Under the pieces are notes generated by a model. The model saw only the letters and a list, made by a program, of their open reading frames with translations. It made no database searches and had not been told where the DNA came from. Of a DNA stretch of 64,000 nt, positions 30,688-41,986 are shown one piece after another. The stretch spans positions 1 through 64,000 of the forward strand of contig NZ_CABVPP010000019.1 of the NCBI RefSeq assembly GCF_902499075.1, read 5' to 3'. The DNA is from Burkholderia pseudomultivorans. GTDB taxonomy: Bacteria; Pseudomonadota; Gammaproteobacteria; Burkholderiales; Burkholderiaceae. How positions within the stretch are numbered: the stretch's first letter is position 1; each line of letters starts with the position of its first letter. The translations under genes and the position numbers were made by a program.

Positions 30688-32064
30688 GTGTCCAATCAAC
30701 CCTCCCCTCGCGACCTTCCGGTCGACCTCGCGGCCACCGCGCGCCGAACCGCCGTCCGCTACTGGATCCTGGCGATGCTGTTCATCGTCACGACGCTCAA
30801 CTACGCGGATCGCGCGACGCTGTCGATCACCGGCACGCCGATCCGCAAGGCATTCGGCATCGATCCCGTGACGATGGGCTATATCTTCTCGGCATTCAGC
30901 TGGGCCTACGTGCTCGCGCAATTGCCGAGCGGCTGGCTGCTCGACCGCTTCGGCGCGCGGCGCGTCTATGCGGGCAGCATCTTCCTGTGGTCGGCGTTCA
31001 CGCTGCTGCAGAGCACGATCGGCCTCGGCGGCAGCGCCGCATTCGCGGTCGCCGCGCTGTTCGCGATGCGCTTCGCGGTCGGCATCGCCGAGGCGCCCGC
31101 GTTCCCGGCCAACGCGAAGGTCGTCGCGAGCTGGTTCCCGACCGCCGAGCGCGGCACGGCGTCGGCGATCTTCAACGCCGCGCAGTATTTCGCGGCGGTC
31201 GTGTTCTCGCCGCTGATGGCGTGGCTCACGCATGCGTACGGCTGGCACCACGTCTACCTGTGGCTCGGGCTCGCCGGCATCGCGCTCGCGTTCCTGTGGC
31301 TACGCGTCGTCCGGGACCCGGCCGATCATCCGGCCGTCAATCGCGCGGAACTCGAGCACATCGAACAGGGCGGCGGCCTCGTCCGGTCGGCGCCGCGCGG
31401 CCGCGGCGCGAAGGCGGAAGGCAACCGCGTCGCGGGCTGGTACTACGTGCGCCAGCTGCTGTCGAACCGGATGCTGATCGGCGTCTACCTCGGTCAGTAC
31501 TGCGTGAACGTGCTCACCTACTTCTTCCTCACGTGGTTCCCGATCTATCTCGTGCAGGCGCGTGGAATGTCGCTGCTGAAGGCGGGCTTCATGACCTCGC
31601 TGCCCGCGATCTGCGGCTTCCTCGGCGGCGTGCTCGGCGGGATGCTGTCGGACGCGCTGATCCGCCGCGGCGTGTCGCTGACGCTGGCGCGCAAGATCCC
31701 GATCGTCGGCGGGATGCTGCTGTCGATGGTCATCATCGGCTGCAATTACGTCGACAGCGAAGCGCTGGTGATCGTGCTGATGGCCGTGTCGTTCTTCGGC
31801 AAGGGGATCGGCTCGCTCGGCTGGGCCGTCGTCGCGGATACCGCGCCGAAGGAAGCGATCGGCCTGTCGGGCAGCCTGTTCAACATGTTCGGCAATACGG
31901 CCGGCATCGTCGCGCCGATCGCGATCGGCTATCTGGTCGGCGCGAGCGCCTCGTTCGACGGCGCGCTCGTGTTCGTCGGGCTCAACGCGCTCGTGACCGT
32001 GTTCAGCTATCTCGTGATCGTGAAGGAAATCCGGCGCGTCGAATTGCGTCATCGGGCGGCCTGA
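30688..32064 (+). CDS. MFS glucarate/galactarate transporter
   Basis: A 458-residue carrier of the GudP/GarP group. The first helix ends in TTLNYADRATLSITGTPIRK, then GYIFSAFSWAYVLAQLPSGWLLDRFGARRVYAG follows. The GTG at 30688 is chosen because the next ATG (30775) would cut the first membrane segment; there is no clear ribosome site. It is divergent from the ketoglutarate semialdehyde dehydrogenase and supplies that pathway. Confidence 0.87.
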   Translation: MSNQPSPRDLPVDLAATARRTAVRYWILAMLFIVTTLNYADRATLSITGTPIRKAFGIDPVTMGYIFSAFSWAYVLAQLPSGWLLDRFGARRVYAGSIFLWSAFTLLQSTIGLGGSAAFAVAALFAMRFAVGIAEAPAFPANAKVVASWFPTAERGTASAIFNAAQYFAAVVFSPLMAWLTHAYGWHHVYLWLGLAGIALAFLWLRVVRDPADHPAVNRAELEHIEQGGGLVRSAPRGRGAKAEGNRVAGWYYVRQLLSNRMLIGVYLGQYCVNVLTYFFLTWFPIYLVQARGMSLLKAGFMTSLPAICGFLGGVLGGMLSDALIRRGVSLTLARKIPIVGGMLLSMVIIGCNYVDSEALVIVLMAVSFFGKGIGSLGWAVVADTAPKEAIGLSGSLFNMFGNTAGIVAPIAIGYLVGASASFDGALVFVGLNALVTVFSYLVIVKEIRRVELRHRAA

Positions 32065-32196
32065 GCGCGCGTCGCGCCAGGCGGCAGGCCGGCTGGCGCC
32101 AAACCATCGCTCGGCCGTCGCCCGCACGCCACCGCACCACAACGCTTACCTCGCAGGTAATGCCCGACGCGCGCCGGATTGCTTATCATCCGGAGC

Positions 32197-33042
32197 ATGA
32201 ACTCGACCGCCGCCCTCCATGCGATTCCCCCGTCCGCCGGCCGCGCGTCCGGCGTCGGCCCGTTGCTGCGCACCTGGCGTCAGCGCCGGCGCCTGAGCCA
32301 GATGGCGCTCGCGCTCGAAGCCGACGTGTCCGCGCGCCATCTGAGCTTCGTCGAATCGGGCCGCGCGCAGCCGAGCCGCGAGATGGTGCTGCATCTGGCC
32401 GAGCGTCTCGACGTGCCGCTGCGCGAACGCAACGCGCTGCTCGTCGCGGCCGGCTACGCGCCGCTGTTTCGCGAGCGGCCATTCTCCGATCCGCAGCTCG
32501 ACGCCGCGCGCCACGCGGTCGAAGCCGTGCTGCGCGGTCACGAGCCCTATCCGGCGCTCGCGGTCGATCGACACTGGACGCTGCTCGCCGCCAACCGGAT
32601 GCTCGGCGCGCTGGTCGCGCAGGCCGACCCGGCGCTGCTGCAACCGCCCGTCAACGTGCTGCGGCTGAGCCTTCATCCGGAAGGGCTCGCATCGCAGATC
32701 GTCAACTGGCACGAATGGCGCGCGCACATCCTGCATCGTCTGCAACGGCAGATCGACGCGAGCGGCGACCGCACGCTGCATGCGCTGCGCGACGAACTCG
32801 CCGCGTATCCGGCGCCGGCCGGCCAGCCCGACGACACGCACGCGCGCACCGACCATGCGGATATCGCGGTGCCGCTGCGACTGCGCACCGCCGCCGGCGA
32901 GCTGACGTTCTTCAGTACGACGACGGTGTTCGGCACGCCGGTCGACGTCACGCTGTCGGAACTGGCGATCGAGGCGTTTTTCCCGGCGAATCCGGAGACG
33001 GCGGAAGCGATGCGGGCGCTGGCGGACGCGCAGCAGGCGTAA
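32197..33042 (+). CDS. XRE-family regulator with MmyB-like ligand domain
   Basis: A 281-residue protein. Residues about 22-80 are an XRE helix-turn-helix (LRTWRQRRRLSQMALALEADVSARHLSFVESGRAQPS). The remainder fits the MmyB-like fold (YPALAVDRHWTLLAANRMLG, LSLHPEGLASQIVNWHEWR, FFSTTTVFGTPVDVTLSELAIEAFFP). Such proteins often control an adjacent oxidoreductase; none is next to it. GGAG is close to the ATG. Confidence 0.88.
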   Translation: MNSTAALHAIPPSAGRASGVGPLLRTWRQRRRLSQMALALEADVSARHLSFVESGRAQPSREMVLHLAERLDVPLRERNALLVAAGYAPLFRERPFSDPQLDAARHAVEAVLRGHEPYPALAVDRHWTLLAANRMLGALVAQADPALLQPPVNVLRLSLHPEGLASQIVNWHEWRAHILHRLQRQIDASGDRTLHALRDELAAYPAPAGQPDDTHARTDHADIAVPLRLRTAAGELTFFSTTTVFGTPVDVTLSELAIEAFFPANPETAEAMRALADAQQA

Positions 33043-33108
33043 TAGCGGGCGCATATAGAGCGTGCGGAACGTCCGCCGAGACGAGCGCGAGGCAAGAGCA
33101 AACCGGCG

Positions 33109-34491
33109 CTAACGCGTCGCGTCCAGAAACGCGATCGCCTGCCCGCACGGGCGGCCGTTCAGCGCGCCATCGCGCACGACGACCTCGCCGCGTACGACCG
33201 TATGTATCGGCCACCCCATCACCGCGCAGCCGTCGTAAGGCGTCCAGCCGCTGACGCTCGCGATCCATTCGTCGCGGATGATGCGGCGCGCCTTCAGATC
33301 GACGATGCTGAAATCGGCATCGTAGCCCGCTGCGATACGCCCCTTGCCTTCGATGCCGAACACGCGCGCCGGCCCGCCGCTGGTCAGGTCGACCAGCCGC
33401 GCGAGGCTCAGCCGCCCCGCATGCACGTGATCGAGCATCAGCGGCAGCAGCGTCTGCACGCCCGTCATGCCGCTCGGCGACCGCGGATAGGGCCGCGCCT
33501 TCTCTTCCCGCGTATGCGGCGCATGATCGCTGCCGAGCACGTCGACCACCCCGTCGCGGATGGCCTGCCACAGCGCGTCGCGATGACGCCGCTCGCGCAC
33601 CGGCGGATTCATCTGCGCGAACGTGCGCAGGCGCTCGTAGCATTCGGGCGCAACGAGGCTCAGGTGATGCGGCGTGACCTCGACCGTCACGCGCCGCCGG
33701 TGCTGCGCGAGCAGCGCCATTTCCTCCGCGGTGGACACGTGCAGCAGATGCAGCCGGCGGCCGGCGTCGGCGGCCAGCTTCACGATGCGCCGCGTCGCCG
33801 CGAGCGCGCTCTCCTCGTCACGCCAGCGCGGATGATCGCGTACGTCGCCGCTGGCTTCCACCAGCGCCCGGCGCGCGCGCAGCCGCGCTTCGTCCTCCGC
33901 ATGCACGGCCATGCGCCGCCGCCCGTGCCGCAGGATGCGACGCAAGACGGTTTCGTCGTCGGCCAGCAGGTCGCCGAACGAACTGCCCATGAACACCTTG
34001 ACGCCCGCGCAGCCACGCAGGTTCTCCAGCATCGCGAGCCGTTCCGCGTTCACCGCCGAGCCGCCGACGTAGAACGCGTAGTCGCACCATGCCCGATCGC
34101 GCGCCCGCTCCAGCTTCGCGCGCAGATCGTGCTCGTCCAGCGTCAGCGGATCCGTATTCGGCATCTCGAAGATCGCCGTGACGCCGCCGAGCACCGCGCC
34201 GCGCGTGCCGGCCTCGAACGTTTCCTTGTGGGTCAGGCCCGGTTCGCGAAAATGCACCTGGCTGTCGATCACGCCCGGCAACACGTGCAACCCCGTCGCG
34301 TCGAGCACGACGTCGGCGCTCCACGTCGCGCGCAGCGCTCCCAACGCGACGACACGGCCGTCCGTGCACGCGACGTCGATGCGCTCCGCGCCGCCGGGCG
34401 TGATCACCGTGCCGCCGTGCACGAGCAGGCGTGCATGGCGCCGGGCCGCTGCCGCGATGCCGTCGCGTGACGGCCGGTCGTGCGCTTCCAT
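33109..34491 (-). CDS. pyrC: Dihydroorotase-like amidohydrolase of the zinc-starvation operon
   Basis: A 460-residue class I dihydroorotase. The usual HxH metal motif reads DSQVHFREPG, with Gln replacing the first His. Other ligand sites remain: Lys in GVKVFMGSS, His in MAVHAEDEA, His in LHLLHVSTAEE and Asp in LGSDHAPHTREE. It is the last gene of the operon, three bases after the carbonic anhydrase-like gene. PyrC paralogues in such clusters are thought to replace the zinc-dependent enzyme; allantoinase is the alternative. Confidence 0.87.
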   Translation of the reverse strand: MEAHDRPSRDGIAAAARRHARLLVHGGTVITPGGAERIDVACTDGRVVALGALRATWSADVVLDATGLHVLPGVIDSQVHFREPGLTHKETFEAGTRGAVLGGVTAIFEMPNTDPLTLDEHDLRAKLERARDRAWCDYAFYVGGSAVNAERLAMLENLRGCAGVKVFMGSSFGDLLADDETVLRRILRHGRRRMAVHAEDEARLRARRALVEASGDVRDHPRWRDEESALAATRRIVKLAADAGRRLHLLHVSTAEEMALLAQHRRRVTVEVTPHHLSLVAPECYERLRTFAQMNPPVRERRHRDALWQAIRDGVVDVLGSDHAPHTREEKARPYPRSPSGMTGVQTLLPLMLDHVHAGRLSLARLVDLTSGGPARVFGIEGKGRIAAGYDADFSIVDLKARRIIRDEWIASVSGWTPYDGCAVMGWPIHTVVRGEVVVRDGALNGRPCGQAIAFLDATR

Positions 34492-34494
34492 CGT

Positions 34495-35055
34495 TCAGAA
34501 CTCGTTCTGGATATGCTTGTAGCCGAGCACCAGCGCGTTGTTCGTGCGTGCGACGTCTTCGGAGAACTCGCTCGCATCGGCCGTCACCTGCGGCAACGCG
34601 GCGAGATCGGTTTCCGGCCCGATGCGCTCGGTCGACCGGACATGGAAGCCCGGCGGCAGATGGCAGCCGTCGACCACCGCGTTGTAGCGCACGACGCAGA
34701 CGTCGTCGATCGTGCAGTTGAACAGCACGCTGTTGAAGCCGACGAACACGCCGTCGCCGACCTTGCACGGGCCGTGCACGATCGCGCGATGGGCGATCGA
34801 GGTATGCCGGCCGATGGTGACGCGCGCGCCCGACTTCGAATGGATCACGACGCCATCCTGAATGTTCGAGTGCGCGCCGATCACGATCGGTGCGATGTGG
34901 CCGTCGCGATCCGTCTCGTCGGCGCGAATCACCGCGTACGGACCGATGAACACGTTCTCCTCGACGATCACGTTGCCGCACAGAATCGCGGTCGGATCGA
35001 CGAACGCATCGGGATGAATCTGCGGCAGGTCGCCGCGCGGGTTCTTTCGGATCAT
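34495..35055 (-). CDS. Gamma-carbonic anhydrase-like hexapeptide protein
   Basis: A 186-residue left-handed beta-helix protein (repeats such as GNVIVEENVFIGPYAVIRAD). Candidate metal His residues lie in GVVIHSKSG and SIAHRAIVHG. Gamma-class carbonic anhydrases can work with iron or cobalt, which suits a zinc-sparing role. The start at 35055 overlaps the upstream stop by ATGA; a longer frame to 35418 lies inside that gene. Confidence 0.87.
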   Translation of the reverse strand: MIRKNPRGDLPQIHPDAFVDPTAILCGNVIVEENVFIGPYAVIRADETDRDGHIAPIVIGAHSNIQDGVVIHSKSGARVTIGRHTSIAHRAIVHGPCKVGDGVFVGFNSVLFNCTIDDVCVVRYNAVVDGCHLPPGFHVRSTERIGPETDLAALPQVTADASEFSEDVARTNNALVLGYKHIQNEF

Positions 35056-35633
35056 CAGGGTTCTAGCAGGAAAGGAAGCGTGCCGCGCGCGAGCCGCTCG
35101 AACAGGCGCGGGTCCCGCCACTGCGCGACGACGGCCGGCGCAAATTCGATTGCGTGCAGATCGATGCGGCCCATGCGCGGATTGAAGGCGTCGTCGCGAA
35201 AACACTGCGCATAACCGGTGTCGGTCTCGTGCACGACGACCGAATGCAGCCGCACGTCGGCTTCGCCGTTGCTCATCTCGGCTTGCGACAGTGCAGCATC
35301 GACGAGCCTGAACAACACGCGCGAGAACTGCTCCGCGCTCGGCGAGACGGGAAGCATCACCCATCGCTCCGAATGCCGGCGCAGCGCTGCCAGATAGTCG
35401 GGATCGTCGCCCGACCACAGCGTCACCGCATGGTCGAATGCGTCGATCAAGTCGCGCACGTCGCCCTTGAGCAGGCCGAAGTCGTAGACCATCTGCCCGT
35501 GGTCGAGCGCATGCGCTTCGAGCAGCAGTTCGACCTTGTACGAGTGGCCGTGGATCGAATGCGAACAGCGCCGCGTGCTGCAGCCGCGCACGATGTGCGC
35601 ATTCTCGAACCGGAACAGTTTGCGGATCAGCAT
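35055..35633 (-). CDS. queD: 6-carboxytetrahydropterin synthase-like protein (QueD/PTPS family)
   Basis: A 192-residue protein. The family pattern FENAHIVRGC...HSIHGHSYKVEL gives one His plus HGH as metal ligands and a nearby Cys; YDFGLLKGDVRDLIDAFDHAVTL and VHETDTGYAQ follow. GGAG precedes the ATG at 35633. It sits after folE2, as QueD paralogues do in Zur operons, acting on the dihydroneopterin triphosphate that FolE2 makes. Confidence 0.87.
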   Translation of the reverse strand: MLIRKLFRFENAHIVRGCSTRRCSHSIHGHSYKVELLLEAHALDHGQMVYDFGLLKGDVRDLIDAFDHAVTLWSGDDPDYLAALRRHSERWVMLPVSPSAEQFSRVLFRLVDAALSQAEMSNGEADVRLHSVVVHETDTGYAQCFRDDAFNPRMGRIDLHAIEFAPAVVAQWRDPRLFERLARGTLPFLLEP

Positions 35634-35679
35634 GCCGTGCGCTCCGCGACCGATCGCGCGCCTTGCGTCGACACGTGCG

Positions 35680-36597
35680 TCATGCGGCAACCCCAGCAGG
35701 GCGCGACGCGGCCCATGCCACCGCATCGTGCGGATGCAGGCTTTCCAGATGACGCACCTGGACGCGCGAATCCGCGTGAACGCGGTCGAGCGCCGCCTGG
35801 ACGCGGCGCGCAGCATCCTCGACGAACATCAGGTTCCGGCCGTTCAGCACCGCGAACGCCTGTTCGTCCGCGCGCTTGACGGCGGTCTGCACCGGCGTGC
35901 CGAGCGCATGTTCGACGCGATCGATCAGCTCGAGCAACCCGAGCGTCGCGCGAGCGTCGGCGATACCGACCTCGACCAGCGCTTCGCTGCGCTGGCTGTG
36001 CGGCGTGGCGTCCGTCGCATGCCGCCGCAGCCAGGCGGCGACGGCCGCCGGCTCCACGCGATCCTCTGCGCCGAAGGCCGCGACGAACGCCTGCTCGATC
36101 CAGTGCCGCGACAATGCGGCCGAACACGGACACGTCGATGAATACACGATCGTGACCTGCGCGCGCAGCGTAAACACGTCGCCGGCCAGCATCGCGTCAA
36201 GCCGGACCGGATACGACTTCCATCCGGCCAGCCCGTCGGTCACCAGCGCCGGACGACGCACGAGCAGATCGAAATGCAGCCGCAACCGCGCGCTGCGCGT
36301 GTCGCAATCGCGATGACTATCGATCATCGCCTGCAGCGCGCGCCGCAAGCCGGCCGGCGACAGCGCGTCGCCGTCGCCGAGCGCATCGAGCAGCCGGTAC
36401 AGCCGCGACATGTGGATGCCCTTCACGTGCGCCGCCGGCAGATCGACCTGCACGTCGGCGCGCGCATGCACGTTGCGCGCGCAACCTTGTTCGGCCACGA
36501 CGACGGGCAGGTCGATGCCCTGCATGCCGACCCATTCGAGCGGGCCACCGGCCGGCGCGACATCGGCAATCGAAATATCGGGAAGTGCTGCGGTCAT
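35680..36597 (-). CDS. folE2: GTP cyclohydrolase IB (zinc-independent)
   Basis: A 305-residue FolE2. The metal-binding Cys is in [10 protein letters not shown], followed by [26 protein letters not shown] and [15 protein letters not shown]. It makes dihydroneopterin triphosphate from GTP and replaces zinc-dependent FolE when zinc is scarce. It follows the COG0523 GTPase by 54 bases. Confidence 0.94.
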   Translation of the reverse strand: MTAALPDISIADVAPAGGPLEWVGMQGIDLPVVVAEQGCARNVHARADVQVDLPAAHVKGIHMSRLYRLLDALGDGDALSPAGLRRALQAMIDSHRDCDTRSARLRLHFDLLVRRPALVTDGLAGWKSYPVRLDAMLAGDVFTLRAQVTIVYSSTCPCSAALSRHWIEQAFVAAFGAEDRVEPAAVAAWLRRHATDATPHSQRSEALVEVGIADARATLGLLELIDRVEHALGTPVQTAVKRADEQAFAVLNGRNLMFVEDAARRVQAALDRVHADSRVQVRHLESLHPHDAVAWAASRPAGVAA

Positions 36598-36651
36598 GCG
36601 AGGGTCTGCTTTGCGTATGGATCGATCGATGCGGGCGGTGCGGGAGTCAGG

Positions 36652-37860
<1,209 letters not shown>

Positions 37861-37898
37861 CGGGCGATTCCGGAAGAGGAAGGGGGAGACAAAACGAT

Positions 37899-37926
37899 AT
37901 ATTGTATCGATACGATATAACATATC
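37899..37926 (-). promoter_or_regulatory. Zur-like operator of the zinc-starvation operon
   Basis: GATACGATATAACATATC (37909-37926) matches a perfect GATATGTTATAACATATC palindrome at 16 of 18 positions; this is the ATAAC-centred form I recall for Zur boxes. An overlapping palindrome centred on TATCGATA (37899-37918) matches itself at 18 of 20. The block is very AT-rich within GC-rich DNA and directly precedes zigA. Confidence 0.75.
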
Positions 37927-38035
37927 ATTTTGTCTGTCCAGCTAGCCGGTTAGAAATCGGCCGATCAGCGGCAGGCGGTAAAACCGGGGATGTCGCGCGC
38001 GGCCCGCCGATGGGCGAACCGCGCGCGCTGTGTCG

Positions 38036-39247
38036 CTACGTATAGAGCGATGCCTGCGGCAACACGCCCGTCAGCGCGAACCGGCCGACGTCGCGCTGCC
38101 GATAGTCGAGCGGATCGTGCAGCGTATGCGTGCGCGCATTGCGCCAGAAGCGGTCGAGCCCGAGCGAGGCGGCCGTCGCGCGCGCGCCGCACGCATCGAA
38201 CAGCGCTTCGCCGTTTGCCAGCGCCGCGCGCTGCGCGACGATCTTCGCCTCCGACACGGCCAGCGCCGCTTCGGCGCGCCCGTCGGCCGTCAGCGCGTCA
38301 TGCTGCGCCCACGCGCGCTGCAGCGCGACGGCCGCGCGATCGGCGAGCGCCGCGGCGGCCACCGCCTGAATGCGCATGTCGCCGAAGCGCTGCAGCGTGT
38401 ACGGATCGTCGCTCGCCCGCTCGACGTCCGCCTGAATCCACGGCCGCCCGTGCTTCAACACGTAGTCGCGCGCCTCGCCCAGCGCACCTTCGGCGAGCCC
38501 GACGAACAGGTTCGTCAGCACCAGCTGCGATACCAGCGTGCGCAGCGTCGCGCGCGGCGTCGGCGGCGTCTCCGAACGATGCAGCACCTCGTCCGGCGCC
38601 AGCGTCACGTGATCGAAACGCACGCTGCCGCTGTCGGTCTGGCGCTGGCCGATCGGATCCCAGTCGTCGTTGACGGTAATCCCGTCGCGGTCGGTCGGCA
38701 CCACGCCGAACACGGTGCGGCCCGTGTCCGGATCGTGCGCGGACACCGTCATCCGCTGCGAGCCGCGCGTGCCCGAGCAAAAGCCTTTCACGCCGTCGAG
38801 GCGGTAGCCGCCGTCCGGCGCCGCGGTCGCGACGAGCCGCGTGTCGAGCGGATTGACCGCATTGCCCCACCACCAGCGCTGCTCGACCGTGCCGCGCAGA
38901 TAGCGTTCGCGCTGCGCCGGATTGCCCCACACGTCGACGCTGACGACCTGCAGGCACTGGAACCCGACCAGATGCGCGAGCGCGCTGTCGACGCGGGCGA
39001 TCTGGCGGATCGCGTCGTAGATCGCCGGCCATTCGGCTTCCCGCCCGCCGAACGCGCGCGGCACCGCGAGCGTCAGCAGGCCCGCGTCGGCGAGCCACTG
39101 CTTTTCCTGCGCCGCGTGGCCGCCGGTGCGGTCGCGTGCGGCAGCGCTCGCGCGCAGCGCTTCGATCGCGCGCGCGAGCGCATCCCGATCGAGCGCCGAC
39201 GCCTCGGTATCCGGCGCGAGCGTCGCCGGGCCGCGCGGATCGTTCAT
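38036..39247 (-). CDS. Acyl-CoA dehydrogenase-fold flavin monooxygenase (DszC/SfnB-like)
   Basis: A 403-residue protein with the acyl-CoA dehydrogenase fold (LAVPRAFGGREAEWPAIYDAI, QRWWWGNAVNPLDTR, GVKGFCSGTRGSQRM, DDWDPIGQRQTDSGSVRFD). The DPIGQRQTDSG segment is typical of the flavin-dependent sulfur monooxygenases DszC and SfnB. The gene overlaps the preceding stop by ATGA and closes the sulfur operon. Substrate is unknown; an organosulfur compound is inferred from DszA-like and methionine-type ABC neighbours. Confidence 0.85.
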   Translation of the reverse strand: MNDPRGPATLAPDTEASALDRDALARAIEALRASAAARDRTGGHAAQEKQWLADAGLLTLAVPRAFGGREAEWPAIYDAIRQIARVDSALAHLVGFQCLQVVSVDVWGNPAQRERYLRGTVEQRWWWGNAVNPLDTRLVATAAPDGGYRLDGVKGFCSGTRGSQRMTVSAHDPDTGRTVFGVVPTDRDGITVNDDWDPIGQRQTDSGSVRFDHVTLAPDEVLHRSETPPTPRATLRTLVSQLVLTNLFVGLAEGALGEARDYVLKHGRPWIQADVERASDDPYTLQRFGDMRIQAVAAAALADRAAVALQRAWAQHDALTADGRAEAALAVSEAKIVAQRAALANGEALFDACGARATAASLGLDRFWRNARTHTLHDPLDYRQRDVGRFALTGVLPQASLYT

Positions 39248-40086
39248 GCGACGGCTTCCTGTGCGACGGCCTCGGCCGACAGCGGCACGAGCGCAGCGAG
39301 CCGGCGGCCGGTCAGTCGCGACAGGATCTCGCGCCGCCAGTCGTCGTAGATCGCGCGATAGTCGGCGATGTCCGCGCCGAACACGTGCGCGGTGTGCGCA
39401 TATTCGTCGTGCAGATAGCCGTCGAGCCGCGCCTGCATTTCCTCGTCCGCCGCGATCACGCGATCGATCAGCGCGTCGCGCTCGGCGGCCGGCAGCTTCG
39501 CGAGCGTGTCGAACCACCATTGCACGATCTGCACGCGATGCCATTCCTCGTCGGGGCGGATCCGGTTCTCGCCGTGCTCGCGCATCGCGCCGTCGGCGAT
39601 GCGACCGGTCTTCCGCTGGATCCACAGCTTCGCGAGGATATGCAGCTCGTAATGCCATTCGAACGCGAGAAAGCCCGCGACGTCGCGCACCGCGAGGTCG
39701 CCAATGCGCGCCCAGTGCGCGTCGACGAGTCGCTCGACTTCCGGCAGCGGATCGCGCCCGGTCAATTCGGTCACGCGTTCGCGGCCGATCACCGCGTGCG
39801 CGCCGTCGTCGCCGAGCTGGCGCGACAGGATCAGCTGGAAATGCGGATCGTCGCGGAACAGCGTGTCGATCGCCTTCGCGACGACCTGCACGATGAACAG
39901 GTCGTGCGACGCCATCTTCGTGTAGTAGTCGGCGACGGCGGCCAGCTCGGCCGCGTTGCCGGGCTCGCGCGGCGGCGTCGCGAGCTTGTCGGGAAAGTCG
40001 GGACGATGGCGCCGTGCCACGTCGATAAACAGCGCTTCCTCGAATTGTCCGTTCCACGCGCGCGGCGCGCCGATGGGTAGAGTCAT
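39244..40086 (-). CDS. Unrecognised helical protein, possibly ferritin-like
   Basis: A 280-residue, largely helical protein with no signal or membrane segment. Acidic-plus-His helices (LSRQLGDDGAHAV, FLAFEWHYELHIL, GYLHDEYAHTAHVF) resemble a ferritin-like or haem-oxygenase-like diiron scaffold. No family name is recognised. It is co-directional between metI and the DszC-like gene, overlapping the latter, so it is likely part of the same organosulfur pathway. Confidence 0.75.
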   Translation of the reverse strand: MTLPIGAPRAWNGQFEEALFIDVARRHRPDFPDKLATPPREPGNAAELAAVADYYTKMASHDLFIVQVVAKAIDTLFRDDPHFQLILSRQLGDDGAHAVIGRERVTELTGRDPLPEVERLVDAHWARIGDLAVRDVAGFLAFEWHYELHILAKLWIQRKTGRIADGAMREHGENRIRPDEEWHRVQIVQWWFDTLAKLPAAERDALIDRVIAADEEMQARLDGYLHDEYAHTAHVFGADIADYRAIYDDWRREILSRLTGRRLAALVPLSAEAVAQEAVA

Positions 40087-40138
40087 GATGTTCGGTCTCA
40101 GGATCGTTGATGAGGCGAGCGGACGCTCGTGGCGTCGC

Positions 40139-40795
40139 TCAGGCACGCCGGGTCACGCGTCGGACCAGGCGGTCGCCCGTGATTTGCACGGCCGAGACGA
40201 GCGCGATCAGGATCACGATCACGGTCGCCATGACCGTGGTGTCGAAACGCTGGTAGCCGTAGCGGATCGCAAGATCGCCGAGGCCGCCCGCGCCGACGGC
40301 GCCCGCCATCGCGGTCGAGCCGATCAGCGCGACGACCGTGATCGTGAAGCCGCCGAGCATGCCGGGCAGCGCCTCGGGCAGCAGCACGTGCCACACGATA
40401 TGGCGACGCTTCGCGCCCATCGCGAGCGCGGCTTCGATCAGCCCGCGGTCGACTTCGCGCAGGCTGACCTCGGCGATCCGCGCGAAGAACGGGATCGCGG
40501 CGATCGACAGCGGCACGACGGCGGCCCATACGCCGATCGTCGTGCCGATCAGCACGCGCGTAAACGGCAGCAGCGCGACCAGCAGGATGATGAAGGGCGT
40601 CGAGCGGAACACGTTGACGAGCGCGCCGAGCACCGCGTTCAGGCCGCGCCGCTCGTAGATGCCGCCGGGCGCGGTCGTCACGAGGATCACCGCGAGCGGA
40701 ATGCCGATCAGCGCGGCGATCGCGGCCGACGCGGCGACCATCGACAGCGTGTCGCGAATCGCGTCGAGCAGTTCGGGCCACCACAGCTCAAACAT
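40139..40795 (-). CDS. metI: Methionine-type ABC permease
   Basis: A 218-residue MetI permease with five spans, the opening [20 protein letters not shown] and the EAA loop [25 protein letters not shown]. It overlaps the metN-like stop by eight bases. In this operon it probably imports a sulfur compound rather than, or as well as, methionine. Confidence 0.9.
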   Translation of the reverse strand: MFELWWPELLDAIRDTLSMVAASAAIAALIGIPLAVILVTTAPGGIYERRGLNAVLGALVNVFRSTPFIILLVALLPFTRVLIGTTIGVWAAVVPLSIAAIPFFARIAEVSLREVDRGLIEAALAMGAKRRHIVWHVLLPEALPGMLGGFTITVVALIGSTAMAGAVGAGGLGDLAIRYGYQRFDTTVMATVIVILIALVSAVQITGDRLVRRVTRRA

Positions 40796-41969
40796 AGCCG
40801 AGCACCTCCGCATGATTCGCGTGGCGGCGCGCGCGTTCGAGCAGCGCGGCAACCGCGCCGCGTGACGGCGCGCCGCCGGCATCGTCCGCGCGCGGCGCCG
40901 CCGCGATCACCAGACGTCCTTGCGCGTGGCCCTGGATGCGTTCGATGCCGCCATGCAGGAACCGCACCGAGCCGCCGAGCGCGGCAGCGAGCGCGCCGAC
41001 GTCCGGCTCGCCGCCGCTCTCGCCCGTGTAGCGCACGTCGAGCACGACCTGCGCGCCGTCGGGCAGCGCGGCCTGCTCGGGCAGCGGCTGCACGCGCGCG
41101 GCGAGTTCGGCCGGCAGGTCGTGCACGAGCGTGCTGAGCAGCGCGCGCGTCGCGCCGTGCTGCGGGTTGCCGAACACGCGCCATACGGGGCCGGTTTCGA
41201 CGACTTCGCCCTGCTCGATCACCGCAACGGTGTCGCACACCGCGCGGATCACTTCCATTTCATGCGTGATCAGCACGATCGTCAGCCCGAGACGACGGTT
41301 GATGTCGGCGAGCAGCGCGAGGATCGACTGCGTCGTCTCCGGATCGAGCGCCGAAGTCGCCTCGTCGCACAGCAGCACCTCGGGATCGTGCACCAGCGCA
41401 CGCGCAATGCCGACGCGCTGCTTCTGCCCGCCCGACAGGCTCGCCGGATACGCGTCGCGCTTCGCGGACAACCCGACGAGTTCGAGCAAGGCGTCGACCT
41501 TGCGCGCCCGCTCGAGCTTCGGCACGCCGGCGATCTTCAGCGGCAGCGCGACGTTGTCGAACACCGTCTTCGCGGACAGCAGGTTGAAATGCTGGAACAC
41601 CATGCCGGTGCGGCGCCGCAGCGCGACGAGTCCGTTCTCGTCGAGCGCGCCGACGTCGACGCCCTGCACGCGCACGCGGCCCGAACTCGGGCGCTCGAGC
41701 CCGTTGACGAGCCGCAGCAGCGTCGACTTCCCGGCGCCGCTGCGGCCGATGATGCCGAACACCTCGCCGCGCCGCACGTCGAGCGTCACGTCGCGCAGTG
41801 CGGCGGCCTGGCCGCGCGGCGTCGCGAACACCTTGCCGACGTGTTCGAGCGACACCGCCGCAACGCCGTCCGGCGCCACGCGATGCGCATCATCCACGTC
41901 GTGCGCCGCCGCACCGGCGCGAACGGCCGATGCCTCGATGAAACCCAGCGTATCGAACAATTGCGTCAT
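40788..41969 (-). CDS. metN: Methionine-type ABC ATPase
   Basis: A 393-residue ATPase. Walker A is [12 protein letters not shown], the signature is [15 protein letters not shown], Walker B is [12 protein letters not shown] and the switch is THEMEV. A C-terminal NIL-like domain follows ([20 protein letters not shown]). An extra 45 N-terminal residues precede the ABC core. ATG at 41969 has GGAG seven bases upstream; an ATG at 41990 overlaps the preceding stop. Confidence 0.9.
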   Translation of the reverse strand: MTQLFDTLGFIEASAVRAGAAAHDVDDAHRVAPDGVAAVSLEHVGKVFATPRGQAAALRDVTLDVRRGEVFGIIGRSGAGKSTLLRLVNGLERPSSGRVRVQGVDVGALDENGLVALRRRTGMVFQHFNLLSAKTVFDNVALPLKIAGVPKLERARKVDALLELVGLSAKRDAYPASLSGGQKQRVGIARALVHDPEVLLCDEATSALDPETTQSILALLADINRRLGLTIVLITHEMEVIRAVCDTVAVIEQGEVVETGPVWRVFGNPQHGATRALLSTLVHDLPAELAARVQPLPEQAALPDGAQVVLDVRYTGESGGEPDVGALAAALGGSVRFLHGGIERIQGHAQGRLVIAAAPRADDAGGAPSRGAVAALLERARRHANHAEVLGYV

Positions 41970-41986
41970 CGCCTGCTCCGTCACGT

